A DNA stretch of 34,188 nucleotides. Origin: Bordetella parapertussis. GTDB lineage: Bacteria > Pseudomonadota > Gammaproteobacteria > Burkholderiales > Burkholderiaceae_E. Positions 1 to 8,697 of this stretch are shown one piece after another. Location: assembly GCA_945883285.1 (NCBI GenBank), contig CAMCXH010000012.1, positions 1-34,188 of the forward strand, read 5' to 3'. The translations under genes and the position numbers were made by a program. The notes beneath the pieces are model-generated. The model made no database searches, was not told the DNA's origin, and was given only the letters and a program-made list of their open reading frames with translations. Each line of letters begins with the position of its first letter. Positions within the stretch are counted from its first letter, which is position 1.

Positions 1-1377
1 AGCGCCACCGGGCGCCTGCCAAACAGTTACAACCGCAGCAACGGCGCCTCGGGGGGCGTGTCCTGGGTCGATCGATGGGGCGTGATCGGCCTGTCGCACA
101 CCGAACTGCATGCCACCTATGGCGTCCCCTCCGAAGAGTCGGTCTTCATTGATCAGCGCAATCACCGCACCGAAGGCCTGCTCGTGCTCGACCAGCCGCT
201 CAGCTGGCTCGAGTCGCTCAGCGTGAAGGCAGCGCAAGTGCGCTACCGCCATCAGGAGATCGATGCCAGCAACGGCGAGGTGGGCACCCAGTTCGACAGC
301 ACCGGCTACGACGCCCGGCTCGAGGCCGCCTACCTGCCGATCGCGGGCATCAGCGGCGTCTTCGGTATGAGCAGCCGCGATCGCACGCTCAGCGCGAGCG
401 GAGCCGAGGCCTATATCCCGACCACCGCCGATCGCCAGAACGCCCTGTTTTTGAGCGCAGGCCGGGCATTCGGCGACGCCCGGCTCGAATTCGGCACGCG
501 TCAGAGCCAGGCGAGGCTCGACCCGACCGGCAACCCGGACCTTCCGATGCGCAACTTCACCCTGAGCGATTACTCGCTGGGCCTGAAGATGCCGGTGGGT
601 GGCCCGATCGAGCTGTCGATCAATGCGTCGAGCGCGCAGCGCGCGCCGTCGGTGCCCGAGCTCTATGCCGACGGCCCGCATGCCGCGACCGCCACGTTCG
701 AGATCGGCAATCCGACGCTCGACAAGGAGCGCTCGCGCAACCTCGAGCTGTCGATCGGATCGGCTGCAACGCCGCTTCGCTGGAAGGCCAGTGTCTTTCA
801 GCAGCGCTTCGAGAACTACATCGCCGGCTTTGCCACCGACGTCAACAACGACGGTGTTGCCGACCGGGTCGACGATGGCGGGACGATCGTCAATTCGCCG
901 CAGGACCCGACTGCCGGGCCGCTGCAGCGCATCGCCTATCAGCAGGCGCCGGCAAAATTTCGCGGGCTTGAGCTCGAAATCGGCTGGCGGCCGGTGAATT
1001 CGGCCTGGGGCTGGCGCACGTTCGCCGACACGGTGCGCGGCACGGTCGAGGGCATCGGCGACGCCCCCCGACTGCCGCCGGTGCGGGTCGGTGTGTCGAC
1101 CGACTATGCCTCGGGCCCCTGGACCGGCTTCGCATCGGTGATGTATGCCGCCCAGCAGAACCGCACCTCGCCCTTCGAAACCCCGACCCCGAGCTATACC
1201 CGGGTCGACGGCGAGATTGCCTACAACTGGAAGACCGGCGCGACCGGTTCCACCACCCTTTTCGTGGCGGGCCGCAACCTGCTCAACGAAGAGATCCGGC
1301 TGTCGACCTCGTATGTGAAAGACACCGTGCCGATGCCCGGGCGATCGTTCTACGCAGGACTGCGCGTGCGGTTCTGA
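1..1377 (+). CDS. TonB-dependent outer-membrane receptor, ZnuD-like (5' end outside window)
   Basis: The reading frame is open from base 1, so this is the C-terminal 458 residues of a longer protein; the plug domain and signal peptide are missing. The protein ends in an aromatic residue (GLRVRF), as outer-membrane barrels do. The order of features fits the ZnuD zinc-receptor family: an NSYNRSN segment, a YGVP turn, GYDARLEAAYLPI, and then RAPSVPELYADGPHAAT followed by FEIGNPTLDKE, which is the family's most typical stretch. By family it should import a metal, most likely zinc, across the outer membrane using TonB energy. The His-rich loop known in some ZnuD proteins is not visible after the YGVP turn, so the substrate is an inference. 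It runs tail to tail with dksA and the CobW-type GTPase, both linked to zinc limitation elsewhere. Family assignment is firm; substrate is moderate. Confidence 0.85.
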   Translation, partial: SATGRLPNSYNRSNGASGGVSWVDRWGVIGLSHTELHATYGVPSEESVFIDQRNHRTEGLLVLDQPLSWLESLSVKAAQVRYRHQEIDASNGEVGTQFDSTGYDARLEAAYLPIAGISGVFGMSSRDRTLSASGAEAYIPTTADRQNALFLSAGRAFGDARLEFGTRQSQARLDPTGNPDLPMRNFTLSDYSLGLKMPVGGPIELSINASSAQRAPSVPELYADGPHAATATFEIGNPTLDKERSRNLELSIGSAATPLRWKASVFQQRFENYIAGFATDVNNDGVADRVDDGGTIVNSPQDPTAGPLQRIAYQQAPAKFRGLELEIGWRPVNSAWGWRTFADTVRGTVEGIGDAPRLPPVRVGVSTDYASGPWTGFASVMYAAQQNRTSPFETPTPSYTRVDGEIAYNWKTGATGSTTLFVAGRNLLNEEIRLSTSYVKDTVPMPGRSFYAGLRVRF

Positions 1378-1426
1378 ACGACGCCCGACACGCTCGGTTG
1401 CCGGTCAGTTGCCGCTCAGTCGCTGC

Positions 1427-1855
1427 TCAGTCGCCATAGAGCTTCTGGCGAAGTTCGCGGCGCTGCTGGGCCTCGAGCGACAGGGTCGCGGTCGGACGCG
1501 CCAGCAGCCTCGGCACACCGATCGCATCACCAGTCTCTTCGCACCAGCCGTAGTCGCCCGAATCGATGCGGGAAAGCGACTGCTGGATCTTCTTGAGCAG
1601 CTTGCGTTCGCGATCGCGGGTGCGCAGCTCAAGCGCGTGTTCTTCTTCGATCGTGGCGCGGTCGGCCGGATCCGGAACGATGACGGTTTCGCGCAGATGC
1701 TCGGTCGTCTCACCGGCATTGGCGAGCAGTTCGCGCTCCATCTGCTGCAGACGGGCCCGGAAGAACTGGAGCTGCGCCTCATTCATGTAGTCTGCCTCAG
1801 GCATCGCGGTCAGCTCTGCCTCGGTCAGCGGCTTCAATGCTTTGGTCACAGCCAT
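1427..1855 (-). CDS. dksA: RNA polymerase-binding transcription factor DksA (cysteine-poor form)
   Basis: DksA binds the RNA polymerase secondary channel and, with ppGpp, adjusts rRNA and amino-acid promoters. The 142-residue protein is close to the usual length. It carries the coiled-coil tip with the essential acidic pair (PDPADRATIEEE), then LELRTRDRERKLLKKI, and the C-terminal GDYGWCEETG...RLLARPTATLSLEAQ segment. In E. coli the last segment holds a four-cysteine zinc finger. Here only the first cysteine remains; the others are Thr, Ser and Ala, so zinc should not be needed for folding. An AGGA motif precedes the ATG at 1855. It lies 40 bases downstream of the CobW-type GTPase on the same strand, so co-transcription is likely. 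Whether this is the only DksA in the genome or a zinc-independent second copy cannot be told here. Confidence 0.95.
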   Translation of the reverse strand: MAVTKALKPLTEAELTAMPEADYMNEAQLQFFRARLQQMERELLANAGETTEHLRETVIVPDPADRATIEEEHALELRTRDRERKLLKKIQQSLSRIDSGDYGWCEETGDAIGVPRLLARPTATLSLEAQQRRELRQKLYGD

Positions 1856-1895
1856 ATTGATGTCCTGTGTGACTCGTCCAGCACGGCAGGGGCCG

Positions 1896-2873
1896 TCAGG
1901 CGAGGCACTGTTGTAATCCCTGGATGAACATGTCTTTCGGCAGCTTTCTGCCGATGAAGACCATCTTGCTGGTCGGCTTTTCGCCGGGCTGCCATCGCCT
2001 GCCCAGATCGGCGCCCATCATCTGGTGAACGCCCTGAAACACCATCTGGCGCTCGGAGCCTTTGACGAAAAGGACGCCTTTATACCGCAACATGTCTGGG
2101 CCGTAAACCTGCACGATGCCGCCGAGGAAGTCCTCGAGCTTGGTCGCGTTGAAGGGTTTGTCCGACTTGAAGATGAAGGAGGTCACCGCGTCGTCGTGCT
2201 CGTGATCGTCGCTGGTGAGAAAGTCGGGCGTGAGCTCGAGCACCGCATTGAGGTTGAATCCGCGGATATCGAGGACCTCGTCGATCGGCACATTGCCGAA
2301 GTGGATCGGCTTGATCGGTGCGCGCGGATTGATGCGCTGCAGCCTCGACACAAGCGCCTTTTGCTCTGGCTCGCCGACCAGGTCGACTTTGGACATCAGG
2401 ATGCGATCGGCAAAGCCCACCTGCTCGACCGCCTCTTTGTGTTCGGTGAGCTGCTGATCACCGTGACGGGCGTCGACCACGGTGATGACCGCATCGAGCA
2501 GGTAATACTCGGCGATATCGTCATCGATGAAGAAGGTCTGGGCCACCGGGCCCGGATCGGCCAGACCGGTGGTCTCGATGATGACCCGCTCAAATTTGAT
2601 CTCGCCGGCCTCGCGACGCTCTCGCAGATCGCCCAGGATGCGGACCAGATCGCCACGCACCGTGCAGCAGATGCAGCCGTTGTTCATCTCGACGATCTGC
2701 TCTTCGCGGTTTTGCAGCAGCAGCTCGTTGTCGACACCCTCTTCACCGAATTCGTTTTCGATCACGGCGATGCGATGGCCATGCTGCTCGCTGAGAATCC
2801 GGTTGAGCAGCGTGGTTTTGCCGCTGCCCAGAAAGCCGGTCAGGATCGTGACAGGAACATTGGGTTGAGCCAT
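1896..2873 (-). CDS. CobW/COG0523-family G3E GTPase, putative zinc metallochaperone
   Basis: This 325-residue protein has the features of the COG0523 metal-handling GTPases: Walker A GFLGSGKTT at residues 13-21, the metal-binding GCICC (CxCC, residues 67-70), the ETTGLADP segment, the base-recognition motif SKVD, and a C-terminal CobW domain. A short HEHDD acidic-His stretch may also bind metal. Members deliver or allocate zinc (some cobalt) under scarcity. The open frame extends 34 codons further upstream, but the family's N-terminus (short tail, then VTILTGFLGSGKTT) places the start at the ATG ending at 2873. It is followed by dksA after 40 bases. The 148-base gap before it contains a perfect dyad and a possible promoter, so it probably starts its own transcript. 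Family is firm; zinc role is inferred from context. Confidence 0.93.
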   Translation of the reverse strand: MAQPNVPVTILTGFLGSGKTTLLNRILSEQHGHRIAVIENEFGEEGVDNELLLQNREEQIVEMNNGCICCTVRGDLVRILGDLRERREAGEIKFERVIIETTGLADPGPVAQTFFIDDDIAEYYLLDAVITVVDARHGDQQLTEHKEAVEQVGFADRILMSKVDLVGEPEQKALVSRLQRINPRAPIKPIHFGNVPIDEVLDIRGFNLNAVLELTPDFLTSDDHEHDDAVTSFIFKSDKPFNATKLEDFLGGIVQVYGPDMLRYKGVLFVKGSERQMVFQGVHQMMGADLGRRWQPGEKPTSKMVFIGRKLPKDMFIQGLQQCLA

Positions 2874-2939
2874 GGGACAGACCTGTTCAGTGCCGGCTGC
2901 TTGCCATGCAACCCGGGTCGGGTGCGGCTTGGCCGAAGC

Positions 2940-2965
2940 AACATAACCTTCGATGATACATCGAA
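2940..2965 (-). promoter_or_regulatory. Candidate promoter/operator of the GTPase-dksA operon
   Basis: A perfect 7-base inverted repeat with a 3-base centre, TTCGATG-ATA-CATCGAA, lies at 2949-2965, about 76 bases upstream of the GTPase start. Directly downstream on the minus strand is TATGTT (2940-2945), which could serve as a -10 element; no good -35 is visible 17 bases further up. A dyad beside a -10 is a typical repressor position. A Zur-type zinc repressor would make sense for the downstream genes, but the dyad does not closely match the Zur box I know, so the regulator is unassigned. Confidence 0.4.
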
Positions 2966-3021
2966 CCGGCGACATGCCGTCGGTCGGACGGCGGCGCGAG
3001 CCTTGCAGACGACGGGCGGCC

Positions 3022-4209
3022 TTACATCCGCCGCAGCATCAGGCCCTTGAGGTATTCGCCTTCGGGATGCGTCATGAGCATCGGATGGTCGATGCCGGCG
3101 GCAAGACGCTTGAGCATCTGGGCATCAACGCCGGCATCGAAGACCGCGCCGGCGATGATCTTCTGGAAAAGATCAAGTGAGACCGCGCCCGAACACGAAA
3201 AGGTGAAGAGCAGGCCGCCCGGAGCGAGCAGGCGCAGCGCCTTGAGGTTGATTTCTTTATAGGCCCGCGCGGCGCGGTCGATGTGATGGGCCGAGGGCGC
3301 GAACTTGGGCGGATCAAGGACGATCAGGTCGAACTGGCGGCCTTCGGCGAGCATCGCCTTGAGCGTGTCGAAGACATTGGCCTGCAGCCAGGTGGAGGAG
3401 GTCTCAAAGCCGTTGAGCTTTTCGTGGTCGGCCGCCATGGCCAGCGCCTCGGCGCTGCTGTCGACCGAAGTCGCCTCGATTGCACCGCCCTGACGGGCCG
3501 CCAGCGTAAAGCCGCCGGTATAGCAGAAACAGTTGAGGACCCGCCGGCCGGCGGCATTGGCGCGCACCAGCGAGCGGTTGTCGCGCTGGTCGATGTAAAA
3601 ACCGGTCTTGTGACCGGCCACCACGTCGACCCGGTAGCGCACGCCCTCCTCGGTCACCAGCACCGGCGTCGGTTCGCCGCCGCGCAGCGGGCCCTCGCTC
3701 GGGGCGAGCCCTTCGCGCTCACGGGCGGCGGCATCCGACCGCTCGTAAATCGCACGACAGCCGGTGGCTGCGGTGAGCGCCTCAATGATGGTCTCGCGCC
3801 AGGGCTCGATGCCGGCCGACTGGCACTGCACGACCAGCTGGTCGCCATAGCGGTCGACCACCAGACCGGGCAGCGCGTCGGCCTCGCCGAACACCAGCCG
3901 CACCGCAGTGGTCTCGGTGGAAAGCGACTGGCGACGCGCCACTGCAGCGGTCACACGGGCGGTAATCAGCTCGGCACTGACCTGCTCGTGCTCGAGATAG
4001 CTCCAGGCCCGGGCACGAATCATCGAGGTCGGACTGAAGGCCGCCCAGGCAAGAAAGCTGCCGTCGGCGCCGATCACCCTGACGGTGTCGCCGGCGGCCG
4101 GATGACCGATGACGCGGTCGATGGCCATGGCATAGACCCAGGGATGGCGGCGGCGCAGCGACTTTTCCTTGCCTGGTTTGAGTTTGAGGAGGGGCTCGGT
4201 ACGGGTCAT
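3022..4209 (-). CDS. rlmI: 23S rRNA (cytosine-C5) methyltransferase, RlmI family
   Basis: A 395-residue class I SAM-dependent RNA methyltransferase. The N-terminus (LKPGKEKSLRRRHPWVYAMAI) is the PUA-like RNA-binding domain typical of RlmI. A central region contains HKTGFYIDQRDNR, then the SAM-binding loop VLNCFCYTGGFT, the acidic residue in SVDSSAEAL, the catalytic-loop motif VLDPPKFAP, and SCSGAV near the C-terminus, whose cysteine fits the m5C nucleophile position. Known RlmI methylates C1962 of 23S rRNA. It is the last gene of the minus-strand operon, 12 bases after xerC. Length and motifs match the family, so only the exact target base is inferred. Confidence 0.92.
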   Translation of the reverse strand: MTRTEPLLKLKPGKEKSLRRRHPWVYAMAIDRVIGHPAAGDTVRVIGADGSFLAWAAFSPTSMIRARAWSYLEHEQVSAELITARVTAAVARRQSLSTETTAVRLVFGEADALPGLVVDRYGDQLVVQCQSAGIEPWRETIIEALTAATGCRAIYERSDAAAREREGLAPSEGPLRGGEPTPVLVTEEGVRYRVDVVAGHKTGFYIDQRDNRSLVRANAAGRRVLNCFCYTGGFTLAARQGGAIEATSVDSSAEALAMAADHEKLNGFETSSTWLQANVFDTLKAMLAEGRQFDLIVLDPPKFAPSAHHIDRAARAYKEINLKALRLLAPGGLLFTFSCSGAVSLDLFQKIIAGAVFDAGVDAQMLKRLAAGIDHPMLMTHPEGEYLKGLMLRRM

Positions 4210-4221
4210 GGGGGATCGCCT

Positions 4222-5199
4222 TCAGCGCCGCGAACGGGCGCGCGGGTGGGCGGCATCATAGACCGCCGCCAGCCGCTGGAAGTCGAGCGAGGTGTAGACC
4301 TGAGTGGTCGCGATGCTGGCATGGCCGAGCAATTCCTGGACGGCACGCAGGTCGCCGCTCGATTGCAGCAGGTGGCTTGCAAAGGAATGGCGCAGCACAT
4401 GCGGATGGACCAGCGAGGGCACGCCGCGTTCGATTGCCATGCGCCCGATCAGCCGCTGAACCGCCCGGGCGCCCAGTCGGGGGCCACGACTCGACAGAAA
4501 GAGTGCATGCGGATCGGCGCCCGGATGCAATGCCAGCCAGTCGCGGCGACAGGCAAGCCAGGCATCGAGCGCTGCCAGCGCCGGCGCGCCGACCGGCACC
4601 GTCCGGCGCTTGCCGCCCTTGCCGCGCACCAGCACCTCGCCCTCCGCGCGAGACAACCAGCTGCTCGAACGCCAGGCGCTTGTCTCGACATAGACCGCAT
4701 CCAGCCCGATCAGCTCGGACAGCCGCAGTCCGCTCGAATAGAGCAGTTCGACGATGGCCTGATCGCGCAGGACCTCGAAGCCGCCGGCTGGCGCCGCCGC
4801 GAGCGTGCCATCGGACGCGGGCGTCTCGACCATCCGCATCGCGATATCCGGTGACAGCGCCTTGGGCAATCGACGCGGCCGGCGCGGTGCCCGCACGCCC
4901 CGTGCAGGGTTGGTCGCGAGCTTGCCATCGGCGGCCAGCCAGTCGAAAAATCCGCGCCACGCCGACAGCCGGCGCGCGATCGAGGTGGCCGCCAGACCCT
5001 CGCGCGAGGCCGCAGCCACCCAGCGTCGCACGTCGGGTTCGCCGATGTCGGTCCAGGCACGGCCATCGGCCAGACCGGCGAGCACCGTGAGTTCACGCCG
5101 ATAACCGTCGAGCGTTCGCGGCGAGCAGCCACGCTCGGTCTGAAGACGAAGCAGATAGGCGTCGATGGCCTGCGCGGGCGCCATCGACGCTGCGCTCAT
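4222..5199 (-). CDS. xerC: Tyrosine recombinase XerC
   Basis: XerC acts with XerD at dif to resolve chromosome dimers. The 325-residue protein has an N-terminal SAM-like core-binding domain (about residues 8-95) and a C-terminal catalytic domain with the full active set: R159 (SSGLRLSEL), K194 (RGKGGK), H267 and R270 (HPHVLRHS), H293 (LLGHAS) and nucleophile Y302 (TTQVYTSLDF). A basic stretch APRRPRRLPKAL links the domains. A serine-rich insert of about ten residues (near 172-184) precedes the beta-strand carrying K194. The start at 5199 overlaps the upstream DUF484 stop as ATGA, which supports this ATG over the longer open frame. The dapF-DUF484-xerC order is a classic proteobacterial arrangement and separates it from XerD and integrases. 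Confidence 0.95.
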   Translation of the reverse strand: MSAASMAPAQAIDAYLLRLQTERGCSPRTLDGYRRELTVLAGLADGRAWTDIGEPDVRRWVAAASREGLAATSIARRLSAWRGFFDWLAADGKLATNPARGVRAPRRPRRLPKALSPDIAMRMVETPASDGTLAAAPAGGFEVLRDQAIVELLYSSGLRLSELIGLDAVYVETSAWRSSSWLSRAEGEVLVRGKGGKRRTVPVGAPALAALDAWLACRRDWLALHPGADPHALFLSSRGPRLGARAVQRLIGRMAIERGVPSLVHPHVLRHSFASHLLQSSGDLRAVQELLGHASIATTQVYTSLDFQRLAAVYDAAHPRARSRR

Positions 5200-5867
5200 G
5201 CGAGCAGCCGCGACAGGGCAGCGCTGGCGGTCTCGGCGATCCGCTCGAGATAGGCGGTGCCCATCGAGGCCTGGAAGCGCGCCGGGTCGGGCGAACCGAG
5301 CACCAGCAATCCGAAGGATTCGGGGGCGGCACCCACCCGCATCGGCAGCAAAGCCAGCGAGCGGGTCTGCGAACCGCCGGCAGCCAGCCAGGCCGCCTCG
5401 GGCACTTCGGCATTCAGGCCGCAATAGGGCTGGCGCAGGTCGTCGATCCGGGTGAGGGTTGTCGCCGGCACCTCGGTGGCACAGGCGAGCGACTGGTACG
5501 CCTCGGGCAGCCGCCACAGACGCAGCGCCACCTGCGGCACCGAGAAGCCGTCTGCCAGCCCGTCGGTCACGATCGCAGGAAGACGGCGCAGATCGCGCTC
5601 ACGCAGCAGATCGCGGGTCCAGCGCTGCAGGCGCTCGCCGATCGCATCGTTTTCGCGACCGATGCGGATCAGGTCGGCCAGGCGCATCTCGAGCACCTTG
5701 TGCTTTTCGCGCAGCACATCAACCTGCCGCTCGACCAGCGAGACTGCCCGGCCACCATGAGGATGCGGCACGGTCACCGCCGCCAGCAGTTCGGCATGGA
5801 CGTCGAAAAAGCTCGGGTTGTCGCGCAGGTACTGGGCGACCGTGTCACTGCTGATCGGGCTTGTCAT
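5196..5867 (-). CDS. DUF484 family protein (GAF-like)
   Basis: A 223-residue DUF484 protein. The N-terminus (SSDTVAQYLRDNPSFFDVHAELLAAVTVPHP, then RAVSLVERQVDVLREK) is the signature of the family, followed by a helical coiled segment and a GAF-like domain ending in FGLLVLGSPDPARFQASMGTAYLERIAE. Its biochemical role is unknown; it is found next to xerC in many proteobacteria. The frame is open for 45 codons further upstream, but that part is compositionally out of place and runs into the dapF spacer, so the ATG at 5867 is chosen. Its stop overlaps the xerC start by four bases (ATGA), indicating coupled translation. Confidence 0.9.
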   Translation of the reverse strand: MTSPISSDTVAQYLRDNPSFFDVHAELLAAVTVPHPHGGRAVSLVERQVDVLREKHKVLEMRLADLIRIGRENDAIGERLQRWTRDLLRERDLRRLPAIVTDGLADGFSVPQVALRLWRLPEAYQSLACATEVPATTLTRIDDLRQPYCGLNAEVPEAAWLAAGGSQTRSLALLPMRVGAAPESFGLLVLGSPDPARFQASMGTAYLERIAETASAALSRLLA

Positions 5868-5908
5868 ATCGGTGTTTCCAGGAGAGGTGATGCAGCCACG
5901 GCCGCAAA

Positions 5909-6778
5909 TCAGGGTGACGCCGCGATGGCCGCGGCGAGGTCGATTTCGCCGCTGAAAACCGATTCGGCGGGCCCGGTCATCAGTACGCTTTCGCCCTGCC
6001 ATTCGATCGTGAGCAGGCCGCCGCGGGTGGTGACATCGACCCGCGGCTCGAGCAGACCGCGCCGGATGCCGGCCACCACCGCCGCGCAGGCGCCACTGCC
6101 ACAGGCCAGGGTCTCGCCCGAGCCGCGCTCGAAAACCCGCAGCCTGATCCGGCTCGGCGAGACAACCTGCATGAAACCGGCATTGACCCGACGCGCAAAT
6201 CGCTGATGCGACTCGATTAACGGCCCTTCGCTGTCGACTGGCGCGGTGTCAATATCAGCCACCACCTGCACCGCATGCGGATTGCCCATCGAGACCACCG
6301 ACATCAGGCGCTCTGCACCGGGCAAGGCCAGCGGCCAGAGCAGGTCGACGCCTTGCGCAACCGGCGTCAGACCGGTGGTGTCGAAGGGCACACGCGAGGG
6401 CTCGAGCACCGGCGCACCCATGTCGACCGTGACCCGGCCGTCGTCTTCCAGGCGCGGCACGATGATGCCGGCCTGGGTACGCACCCTGATCGAGCGGGCC
6501 GCGGTGAGGCCCTGATCACGCACGAAACGCACGAAACAGCGCGCGCCATTGCCGCACTGCTCAACCTCGGCACCGTCGGCATTGAAGATGCGATAGACAA
6601 AGTCGACATCCGGCCCATCGGAGGCCTCGACCAGCAGCAGTTGATCGGCGCCCACCCCGAAATGCCGATCGGCCAGCCAGCGCCACTGCTTCTGCGTGAG
6701 ATCAATTTTCTGGCGCACGCCGTCGAGCATCACAAAATCGTTGCCCGCGCCCTGCATCTTGGTGAACTTGAGCTTCAT
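5909..6778 (-). CDS. dapF: Diaminopimelate epimerase
   Basis: Converts LL- to meso-diaminopimelate for peptidoglycan and lysine synthesis. The 289-residue protein is near the usual length of about 275. Both catalytic cysteines are present: C75 in [16 protein letters not shown] and C226 in [11 protein letters not shown]. The N-terminal signature [15 protein letters not shown] and the substrate-contacting SMGNPHAV segment are also intact. It lies 32 bases after the acyltransferase gene and 41 bases before DUF484 on the same strand, inside the envelope-related operon. Confidence 0.97.
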   Translation of the reverse strand: MKLKFTKMQGAGNDFVMLDGVRQKIDLTQKQWRWLADRHFGVGADQLLLVEASDGPDVDFVYRIFNADGAEVEQCGNGARCFVRFVRDQGLTAARSIRVRTQAGIIVPRLEDDGRVTVDMGAPVLEPSRVPFDTTGLTPVAQGVDLLWPLALPGAERLMSVVSMGNPHAVQVVADIDTAPVDSEGPLIESHQRFARRVNAGFMQVVSPSRIRLRVFERGSGETLACGSGACAAVVAGIRRGLLEPRVDVTTRGGLLTIEWQGESVLMTGPAESVFSGEIDLAAAIAASP

Positions 6779-6810
6779 CGACCGATTATCGCTCAGCCGC
6801 CCGCCAGGTC

Positions 6811-7752
6811 TCAGTCTGGGTAAAACGAAGGCTCGCCCGGCGGGCGCGTCTTGAAGCGCTTGTGCGACCAGAGATACTGGGCCGGCGCTTCGCGCACACG
6901 GTCCTCGATGAAGGCATTCATGCGCCGGGTGGCGGCCTCGATGTCGTCGCCGGGAAAGTCCTGCCAGGGCGGATAGAAGCGCCCCACATAGCCGTTGGGG
7001 GTCATGTGAATCACGAAGGGCAGCACGACCGCGCCGGTCATGGCGGCCAGCCGGGCGGTGGCGGTCACGGTCGCCGCCGGCACGCCGAAAAAGGGCACGA
7101 AGATCGCATCGCGGGGGCCCAGATCGAGGTCGGGCAGATAATAAAAAGGCAGTCCCTCGCGAATCAGCCGGACAGCCGAGCGCACGCCCTGCTGACGCGA
7201 CAGCACCACACCGTCGGAGAAGCGCTGCCGAGCGGCCAGCATCGCGGCATCAAGCACCGGATTTTTCTGGCGCTGATACATGGTCACGAAGCCGGACTCC
7301 ATCGACAGGCGCGTGCCTGCGGCATCGAGCCCGACAAAGTGCGGCGCGAGGATGATCATGGGGCGGCCGAGGTACTCGCGGAAAATCGACTCGTTTTCGA
7401 TGCTCACCAGCCGCCGGATGCGTTCGGGCTCGCCGTACCACATGATGAAGCGCTCGAGAATGCTGCGGGTGAACCACTGGAAATGCTCGCGCCCGATCCT
7501 TGCGCACTCACGCTCGCTCCAGTGCGGAAAGCACAGTCGCAGATTGATCAGCGTGACCCGCCGCCTCGGGACGGCCAGCCACCAGACCAGCGTGCCCAGC
7601 CCGGCGCCCAGCGGGCGCAGCACGCTCAGGGGCAGCAGCGACAGCGCCGTCAGGGCTCGCAGCAGACCCTTCAGGAGCAGATGCCCCGGCGGCATCGGCA
7701 CAGCCGGCTGCGGTGCCCCGGGGGGTGACGCCCGGGCTGTCGGATCGATCAT
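6811..7752 (-). CDS. LpxL/LpxM-family lysophospholipid (lipid A) acyltransferase, second copy of pair
   Basis: A 313-residue member of the LpxL/HtrB family, which adds secondary acyl chains to lipid A at the inner membrane. Visible motifs are the catalytic HX4D in [12 protein letters not shown], the N-terminal hydrophobic anchor ([13 protein letters not shown] and [13 protein letters not shown]), the YYLPDLDLG segment, the [16 protein letters not shown] stretch and the C-terminal [12 protein letters not shown], which is characteristic of the family. About 20 Pro/Ala-rich residues precede the anchor. Its ATG overlaps the stop of the upstream paralogue (ATGA), so the two are translationally coupled. 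Which acyl position each enzyme modifies cannot be read from sequence. Confidence 0.92.
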   Translation of the reverse strand: MIDPTARASPPGAPQPAVPMPPGHLLLKGLLRALTALSLLPLSVLRPLGAGLGTLVWWLAVPRRRVTLINLRLCFPHWSERECARIGREHFQWFTRSILERFIMWYGEPERIRRLVSIENESIFREYLGRPMIILAPHFVGLDAAGTRLSMESGFVTMYQRQKNPVLDAAMLAARQRFSDGVVLSRQQGVRSAVRLIREGLPFYYLPDLDLGPRDAIFVPFFGVPAATVTATARLAAMTGAVVLPFVIHMTPNGYVGRFYPPWQDFPGDDIEAATRRMNAFIEDRVREAPAQYLWSHKRFKTRPPGEPSFYPD

Positions 7753-8624
7753 GCCGAATCTCGATCGCTTGGCGCCGACCCGCCAGGCCTGCCGGCGTCC
7801 GCCGGCGGCGCCCCTGAACGCGGTGCGTCCTTATAGCGGTTGTAGCCCCAGAAATACTGGTCGGGCACCCGCCGGATCAGTGCCTCCATCGCGCGATTGA
7901 CCGCTTCGGGGCTTGGGTCGCCCGCCAGCGCCTCGAATCTCACCACCCAGCCCTTGCCCGGCGCCAGCCGCTCACCGTGAGCAATCAGGACCGGCGCGCC
8001 GGTCAGCCTGGCCAGACGCTGCGGCAGGGTCATGGTGTAGGCCGGACGACCGAAAAACGGCGCCCAGACACCGTCACCGTCGCTGGGCACCTGGTCGGGC
8101 AGGATGCCGATGCACTCGTGTCGGCGCAGGGCCCGCAACAGGCCACGTACCCCGGCACCGCTGGCCGGCACCGGCACCAGGCCGGGCGCCTGTCGGCCGG
8201 TCTCGACCAGATGCCTGATCGCCTCGACGCGCGGCGGCTTGTAGAGCACCGTGATCGGCCCGCTGCGGGCCGCCCCGCGTGCGGCCGCCTCGAAAGAGCC
8301 GATATGCGGGGTCAGGATCACCACACCTCGGCCGCCCGCGCGGGCGGCATCGAGCACCGACTGCCCCTCGATGCGGATCAGCGCCTCGACCCGCGCCGGT
8401 GCGCCAAACCAGATGAACAGCGTCTCGGCCACGCCCCGGCCGGCCTGTTCGGCGGTACGCCTGAGCCGGCCGGCATCGAAGAGGCTGGCAAGCTGAAGGT
8501 TCTCGCTCGACTTGCTTCGGAAGTCCGACGACACGCTCAAGGCGATACGCCCGACCAATGCGCCGATCGCCTGCAGCCAGGCCAGCGGCAGGTGGGCAAT
8601 CATTCGGGTGATCCAGACCAGCAT
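7749..8624 (-). CDS. LpxL/LpxM-family lysophospholipid (lipid A) acyltransferase, first copy of pair
   Basis: A 291-residue paralogue of the following gene. It has the N-terminal membrane anchor (LAWLQAIGALVGRIALSV), the catalytic HX4E in LTPHIGSFEAA, the ILPDQVPSDGDGVWAPFFG segment and the C-terminal YFWGYNRYKDAP. The catalytic acidic residue is Glu here and Asp in the partner. A C-terminal Ala/Gly/Pro tail of about 25 residues follows the conserved end. It is the first gene of the minus-strand operon and is divergent from metK; the 228-base gap between them carries the metK promoter and riboswitch. No strong ribosome-binding site precedes the ATG at 8624; the next Met, seven codons in, is an alternative start. 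Confidence 0.92.
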   Translation of the reverse strand: MLVWITRMIAHLPLAWLQAIGALVGRIALSVSSDFRSKSSENLQLASLFDAGRLRRTAEQAGRGVAETLFIWFGAPARVEALIRIEGQSVLDAARAGGRGVVILTPHIGSFEAAARGAARSGPITVLYKPPRVEAIRHLVETGRQAPGLVPVPASGAGVRGLLRALRRHECIGILPDQVPSDGDGVWAPFFGRPAYTMTLPQRLARLTGAPVLIAHGERLAPGKGWVVRFEALAGDPSPEAVNRAMEALIRRVPDQYFWGYNRYKDAPRSGAPPADAGRPGGSAPSDRDSA

Positions 8625-8684
8625 CGTGTGATTTACGCCAAAAACCGTGACTTGTTGCGCAGACCGCGCCCCGATCAGTCGGGC

Positions 8685-8690
8685 TATACT
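8685..8690 (+). promoter_or_regulatory. -10 element of the metK promoter
   Basis: TATACT lies 7 bases before the first paired base of the riboswitch aptamer, so transcription would start at about 8697. A recognisable -35 is not seen at the standard distance. The position relative to the aptamer is the main support. Confidence 0.6.
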
Positions 8691-8697
8691 TTTTGGA

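Noticed and set aside
3283-4854. A 523-codon plus-strand open frame opposite rlmI and xerC
   Set aside because: It spans two unrelated conserved genes on the other strand and shows no domain; it is a codon-bias shadow.
8670-8683. Five-base inverted repeat (CCCGA-TCAG-TCGGG) just before the metK -10
   Set aside because: It parallels the ahcY arrangement, but a 5+5 repeat is expected by chance in GC-rich DNA.
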